From NCBI RefSeq assembly GCF_002754375.1, contig NZ_PEFF01000001.1, positions 682,001 through 746,000 on the forward strand: a stretch of 64,000 bases of DNA. Reading direction: 5' to 3'. Of this stretch, positions 60,515 through 64,000 are shown piece after piece (position 1 is the first letter of the stretch; the number at the start of each line of letters is the position of its first letter). Origin of the DNA: Variovorax sp. 54. Lineage in GTDB: Bacteria > Pseudomonadota > Gammaproteobacteria > Burkholderiales > Burkholderiaceae_C. Position numbers and translations under genes: made by a program. The notes beneath the pieces are model-generated. The model was not told the origin of the DNA. It did not search any database and saw only the letters and a program-made list of their open reading frames with translations.

Positions 60515-61171
60515 ATGACGTTCGACCTCTTCGACGCCCCGCCGCGCGCCGCGCGCGAGCCGATCGGCCCGGCCGCCTTCGTGCTGCCGGGCTTTGCATT
60601 GCCGCGCGTCGACGCGCTGCTCGCGGCCATCGCCGACGTGTCGGCGCGCGCGCCGTTCCGTCACCTGGTCACGCCGGGCGGCTTCACCATGTCGGTCGCG
60701 CTCACCAACTGCGGCGCGCTCGGCTGGACCAGCGACCGGCGTGGCTACCGCTACAGCGCGGTCGATCCCGACAGTGGCGCGCCCTGGCCCGCGATGCCCG
60801 AGGCCTTTGCACGGCTCGCGCGCGACGCGGCGGCGCTGGCGGGCTTCGACGGCTTTGCGCCCGACGCCTGCCTGGTCAACCGCTACCAGCCGGGCAGCCG
60901 GCTCTCGCTGCACCAGGACCGCGACGAGCGCGACCACGGCGCGCCGATCGTGTCGGTGTCGCTGGGCATGCCGGCGGTGTTCCAGTTCGGCGGGCTCGCG
61001 CGCGCCGACAAGACCGCGCGCATTCCGTTGACGCACGGCGACGTGGTGGTGTGGGGCGGCGTGGACCGGTTGCGCTTTCATGGCGTGCTGCCGCTGAAAG
61101 ACATGCCGCATCCGCTCCAGGCGCAGCTCGGCGCGCAGCGCATCAACCTCACCTTCCGCAAGGCGGGCTGA
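60515..61171 (+). CDS. alkB: AlkB-type DNA/RNA dealkylation dioxygenase
   Basis: An Fe(II)/2-oxoglutarate-dependent dioxygenase that removes methyl groups from N1-methyladenine and N3-methylcytosine. The 218-residue length is standard. The iron ligands are visible: His and Asp in LHQDRDE (about 132-134) and the distal His in RFHGVLPL (about 190), with the 2-oxoglutarate Arg in the C-terminal RINLTFRKAG. NRYQPGSRLSLHQD is the typical core. The start at 60515 fits the family N-terminus (TFDLFDAPP); the frame is open to 60401. It precedes the ABC transporter gene by seven bases. Confidence 0.96.
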   Translation: MTFDLFDAPPRAAREPIGPAAFVLPGFALPRVDALLAAIADVSARAPFRHLVTPGGFTMSVALTNCGALGWTSDRRGYRYSAVDPDSGAPWPAMPEAFARLARDAAALAGFDGFAPDACLVNRYQPGSRLSLHQDRDERDHGAPIVSVSLGMPAVFQFGGLARADKTARIPLTHGDVVVWGGVDRLRFHGVLPLKDMPHPLQAQLGAQRINLTFRKAG

Positions 61172-61178
61172 TGCACGC

Positions 61179-63008
61179 ATGACGGACACGACGACCACCT
61201 CCACCGAATCCCCCGGCCGCGCGATCCGTGCGCTCTACGCTGCGCTGTGGCACTTTGCGGCCGGTGCGCGTGCGCAGCTGCTCGGCGCTACGGCATTGCT
61301 CGCGAGTTCGCAGCTGATCCGCCTCTCACTGCCCTACCTCGCGGGGCAGGCCATCAACGCGCTGCAACGCGGCGACCTGCCCGCGGCGGGCCGATGGATC
61401 GCGACGCTCGCGGCCGTGTACGTCGGCGCGTGGGCGCTGCACGGGCCGGGCCGCATCCTCGAGCGCAACGTGGGCCTGAAGGTGCGCGAGACGCTGGCCG
61501 ACCAGCTCTATGCGCGCATTGCCGCCGCGCCGCTCGCCTGGCACGACAGCCACCACTCGGGCGAGCTGCAGCACCGCGTGCACCAGGCCAGCCGTGCGCT
61601 CGCCGACTTTGCGCAGAACCAGTTCATCTGGCTCACCAACGCGGTCAACTTCGTCGGGCCGCTGGTGGCGCTGGCGCTGCTGTCGCGCACCAGCGGCGTG
61701 ACGGCGCTCGCGGGCTATGTGCTGATCGGCGTGGTGATCGTGCGCATCGATCGCGCGCTCATGAAGCTCGCGCGCGCCGAGAACGACGCTGACCGCCGCT
61801 ACGTGGCCGCGCTGCTCGACTTTCTGGGCAACGCCTCGACCGTCATCGGCCTGCGGCTGCAGGGCGCGTCGCGCCTGTTGCTGCGCCGTCGCATGGCGGC
61901 CGTGTCGCTGCCGCTGAAGCGCACCGTGGTGCTCAACGAAGGCAAGTGGTTCGCGGTCGACCTGATGGGGCTGGCGCTGACCTGGGGCCTGGTGGTGATC
62001 TATGTGTGGCAGGCGCGCGCGCCGGGCCAGGCCGTGATGCTGGGCGCGGTGTTCATGATCTACCAGTACGCGCAGCAGGCGGCGGGCGTCGTGACCTCGG
62101 TGGCGGCCAACTTCAGTTTCTTCGCGCGCATGCACACCGACTACAGCAGCGCCGAGCCGATCTGGCACGCGCCGACGAGCGCCACGCTCGAGGCCCCACC
62201 CGAAGAAGTGCCGGCGCATGAGCGCATCGATGCCCAGGCACCGTGGACGCAGCTGCAGGTCGAGAGCCTGCAATGGCGCTACGCGCCGCGCGGCGGCGGC
62301 ACCGTCGCCGACGACCCGGCGGCGCCCACGCGCAGCGGCCTGCACGACGTGGCGCTCTCGCTGCGCCGGGGCCAGCGCGTGGCGCTGGTCGGCCCCAGCG
62401 GCGGCGGCAAGAGCACGCTGCTGCGCGTGCTCGCCGGCCTGTATGCGCCGCACGGCGGCACGCTGGCGCTCGACGGCGTGCCGGCCGACTGGGCCCGGCT
62501 GCGCCAGCTCGCCACGCTGATCCCGCAGGAGACCGAGCTGTTCGAGGCCAGCGTGCGCGAGAACCTGGCCTTCGGTCGCCCCTGCGACGACGAGCGCCTG
62601 CGCGCCGCGCTGCACACGAGCACCTTCGACGAGGTGCTGCAGGCCACGCGCGGCGATCTCGACAGCGCGATCTCGGAACGTGGTTTCAATCTGTCGGGCG
62701 GACAGCGCCAGCGGCTGTGCCTGGCGCGCGGCGTGCTCGCGGCCGAGGGCAGCTCGCTGCTGCTGCTCGACGAGCCGACCAGCGCGCTCGACGCCGCGAC
62801 CGAGGCGCGCGTGCTGGGGCGCATTGCCGCGGCGTTTCCGCAGGCCTGCGTGATCGCCTCGGTGCACCGGCTGAGCCTGCTCGACCGCTTCGACACCGTG
62901 ATCCTCATGGAAGCCGGTCACGTGCGCGACCACGGCCCGCGCGATGCGGTGCTGGCGCGCCAGCCGATGCTCCGGGACGTTCGGGAGGCGCCGGCCCCGC
63001 CGCAGTGA
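61179..63008 (+). CDS. ABC transporter, fused permease and ATPase
   Basis: A 609-residue half-transporter. The membrane domain (about 25-330) has several hydrophobic segments (for example GLALTWGLVVIYVW and LVALALLS). The ATPase domain has Walker A GPSGGGKST at about 405, the Q-loop in TLIPQETELF, the signature LSGGQRQRLCLARG at about 504, Walker B LLLLDEPTSALD at about 527 and the switch His in ASVHRLSLLD. It is of exporter type and would work as a dimer. About seven bases after alkB, so probably cotranscribed. The substrate cannot be told from sequence. Confidence 0.94.
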   Translation: MTDTTTTSTESPGRAIRALYAALWHFAAGARAQLLGATALLASSQLIRLSLPYLAGQAINALQRGDLPAAGRWIATLAAVYVGAWALHGPGRILERNVGLKVRETLADQLYARIAAAPLAWHDSHHSGELQHRVHQASRALADFAQNQFIWLTNAVNFVGPLVALALLSRTSGVTALAGYVLIGVVIVRIDRALMKLARAENDADRRYVAALLDFLGNASTVIGLRLQGASRLLLRRRMAAVSLPLKRTVVLNEGKWFAVDLMGLALTWGLVVIYVWQARAPGQAVMLGAVFMIYQYAQQAAGVVTSVAANFSFFARMHTDYSSAEPIWHAPTSATLEAPPEEVPAHERIDAQAPWTQLQVESLQWRYAPRGGGTVADDPAAPTRSGLHDVALSLRRGQRVALVGPSGGGKSTLLRVLAGLYAPHGGTLALDGVPADWARLRQLATLIPQETELFEASVRENLAFGRPCDDERLRAALHTSTFDEVLQATRGDLDSAISERGFNLSGGQRQRLCLARGVLAAEGSSLLLLDEPTSALDAATEARVLGRIAAAFPQACVIASVHRLSLLDRFDTVILMEAGHVRDHGPRDAVLARQPMLRDVREAPAPPQ

Positions 63009-63177
63009 GTAGGACCCCTCCTGCGCCAGAAGGCGGCGTTCACACCCGCCGCGCTGGCATGCCTTCTGCAACAGTATCGGCATCCATTTGTTCACGTCTG
63101 GCCCCGCGCAGTCCCTTTTTGCGCTCCGGCTGCGTTCCAATCACATGGTTCTTCATTCCGCGAGCGTTTCCCGTCTC

Positions 63178-64000
63178 ATGCGTCCTTCCCGCGCCACCCT
63201 TCCGCTTGCCCTGCTCGGCGCCCTGCTGGGCCTGTCGGCCTGCACGTCCGGCACCACCGCCGCCCAGCGCCAGGCCGCCGCGAGCAAGCCCCCGCCCACC
63301 GACTGCGTGGCCTGGGTCGGTGCCGACCGCAACGCACGGGTCGGCGGCTACCTGTTGCCGCAGGCCGGCACCGCGGTGAACGCCGGGGGCCCGCGCGTGT
63401 GCGTGCCCGTGCTCATGAGCGCCTACCCCGTGCCCACCAACTATGCGGGCGGCGACTACCACGTGGGCCAGTTCACCGACGACCAGCTCAAGGCGCGCTG
63501 GCGCACCTGCAAGGCCGAGCCGGACTGCTTCGAGCGCGTGAACGCGCAGATGCAGCGCTGGCTGCCGCCCAACAAGGCGCGCGCCACGCGCGTGACCGGC
63601 GCGGTCGACCCGGCCGGGCGCATCGATGCCGACAGCCCGAACGTCGACCTGAAGCAGATCCGCCGCCCCGCCTTCTTCGCCAAGGCGCCCTACCGTGAAG
63701 GCATTGCCGAGGCCGACGCCCGCACCCACATCGTCGAGTTCACCGTGCCGCGCGACACCTTCGAGCGGCTCGACCTCAAGCTCACCGACCCGATCAAGCT
63801 GCGCGGCTGGTACCTCGAAGGCGCGGGCGTGGACGACGGTCAGGGCCGCAAGGTGCGTGCCCTCGCGGTCATGGCCGCGGGCGGCGGCGGGCAGCTCACG
63901 GCCCTCCAGCACCCGGACGAGGTGGCCTACCGCATCGACGGCGCCAGCGGCAAGGCCGTGCCGGTGTCTTTCCCCAACGGCACCACCGAGGCCATGGGCC
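63178..64000 (+). CDS. Lipoprotein of unknown function (cut by window end)
   Basis: The frame opens with ATG at 63178 and is still open at the last base, giving 274 codons. A lipoprotein signal is clear: MRPSRATLPLALLGALLGLS followed by the lipobox LSAC with Cys at about 22. The mature part has several Cys residues (TDCVAW, RVCVPV, RTCKAEPDC) that may form disulfides, and then KVRALAVMAAGGGGQL, which could be the first strand of an alpha/beta-hydrolase fold; that last point is only a guess. The 169 bases before it hold no gene and no clear terminator for the ABC transporter. Confidence 0.8.
   Translation, partial: MRPSRATLPLALLGALLGLSACTSGTTAAQRQAAASKPPPTDCVAWVGADRNARVGGYLLPQAGTAVNAGGPRVCVPVLMSAYPVPTNYAGGDYHVGQFTDDQLKARWRTCKAEPDCFERVNAQMQRWLPPNKARATRVTGAVDPAGRIDADSPNVDLKQIRRPAFFAKAPYREGIAEADARTHIVEFTVPRDTFERLDLKLTDPIKLRGWYLEGAGVDDGQGRKVRALAVMAAGGGGQLTALQHPDEVAYRIDGASGKAVPVSFPNGTTEAMG

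Noticed and set aside
60504..60515. GACAAT just before alkB as a -10 box
   Set aside because: No -35 partner, and it would make the transcript leaderless; not enough support.
61326..63140. Minus-strand frame of 604 codons opposite the ABC transporter
   Set aside because: The plus-strand frame has complete Walker A, signature and Walker B motifs; the antisense frame is His/Arg/Gln-rich without any domain.

Overview
The window looks like chromosome of a very GC-rich betaproteobacterium. The PhaC/PhaA polyhydroxybutyrate genes, the zeta-class isomerase, the CreA and NlpD homologues and the overall gene style point to Burkholderiales, probably Comamonadaceae (a Variovorax/Acidovorax-like organism). 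That placement is inference from gene content; there is no rRNA or marker gene here to confirm it.

Layout. 1-10,156 is ordinary housekeeping sequence: the end of a small membrane protein, the phaC-phaA pair (minus strand, with a clear terminator and a plausible promoter), a small membrane protein, PgeF, maleylacetoacetate isomerase, a TPR protein, a fumarylacetoacetate hydrolase-family enzyme, a Nudix hydrolase, CreA, an NlpD-like lipoprotein and a phospholipase D-like lipoprotein. 60,515-64,000 is again ordinary: AlkB, an ABC transporter and the start of a lipoprotein cut by the window end.

The 50 kb between them (10,294-60,358, all minus strand) is the remarkable part. It holds three paralogous cassettes in the same order: (i) a small exported protein with an STN domain and a TonB-C-like domain, (ii) an ECF sigma factor, (iii) a FecR-type anti-sigma/sigma regulator, (iv) a giant filamentous haemagglutinin-type exoprotein of 4,169-4,279 residues. 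Cassette 3 is 60,358-45,429, cassette 2 is 45,104-29,801 and cassette 1 is 26,232-11,156. Exoproteins 1 and 2 are each followed by a second, mutually similar ECF sigma factor with no FecR partner; exoprotein 3 is not. Between cassettes 2 and 1 lies a block of exported proteins: a trypsin-like protease, a TonB-C-like protein and an HtrA/DegQ-type protease.

How it may work. In known FecI-FecR systems an STN domain at the N-terminus of a TonB-dependent outer-membrane receptor signals to FecR, which activates the sigma factor. Here no receptor barrel is present: the STN domain is on its own exported protein, and the gene next to FecR is a giant surface exoprotein. The simplest reading is a cell-surface signalling circuit rewired to control very large adhesin-like fibres. 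A candidate ECF promoter motif (TGCGGTT, 15-16 nt, CGTC) occurs in the gaps before fecR 1, fecR 2 and exoprotein 2, and in weaker form before exoprotein 1 and before the trypsin-like protease. No TpsB-type outer-membrane secretion partner is encoded in the window. The circuit, the promoter motif and the role of the proteases are inferences; the gene order, domains and motifs are visible in the sequence.
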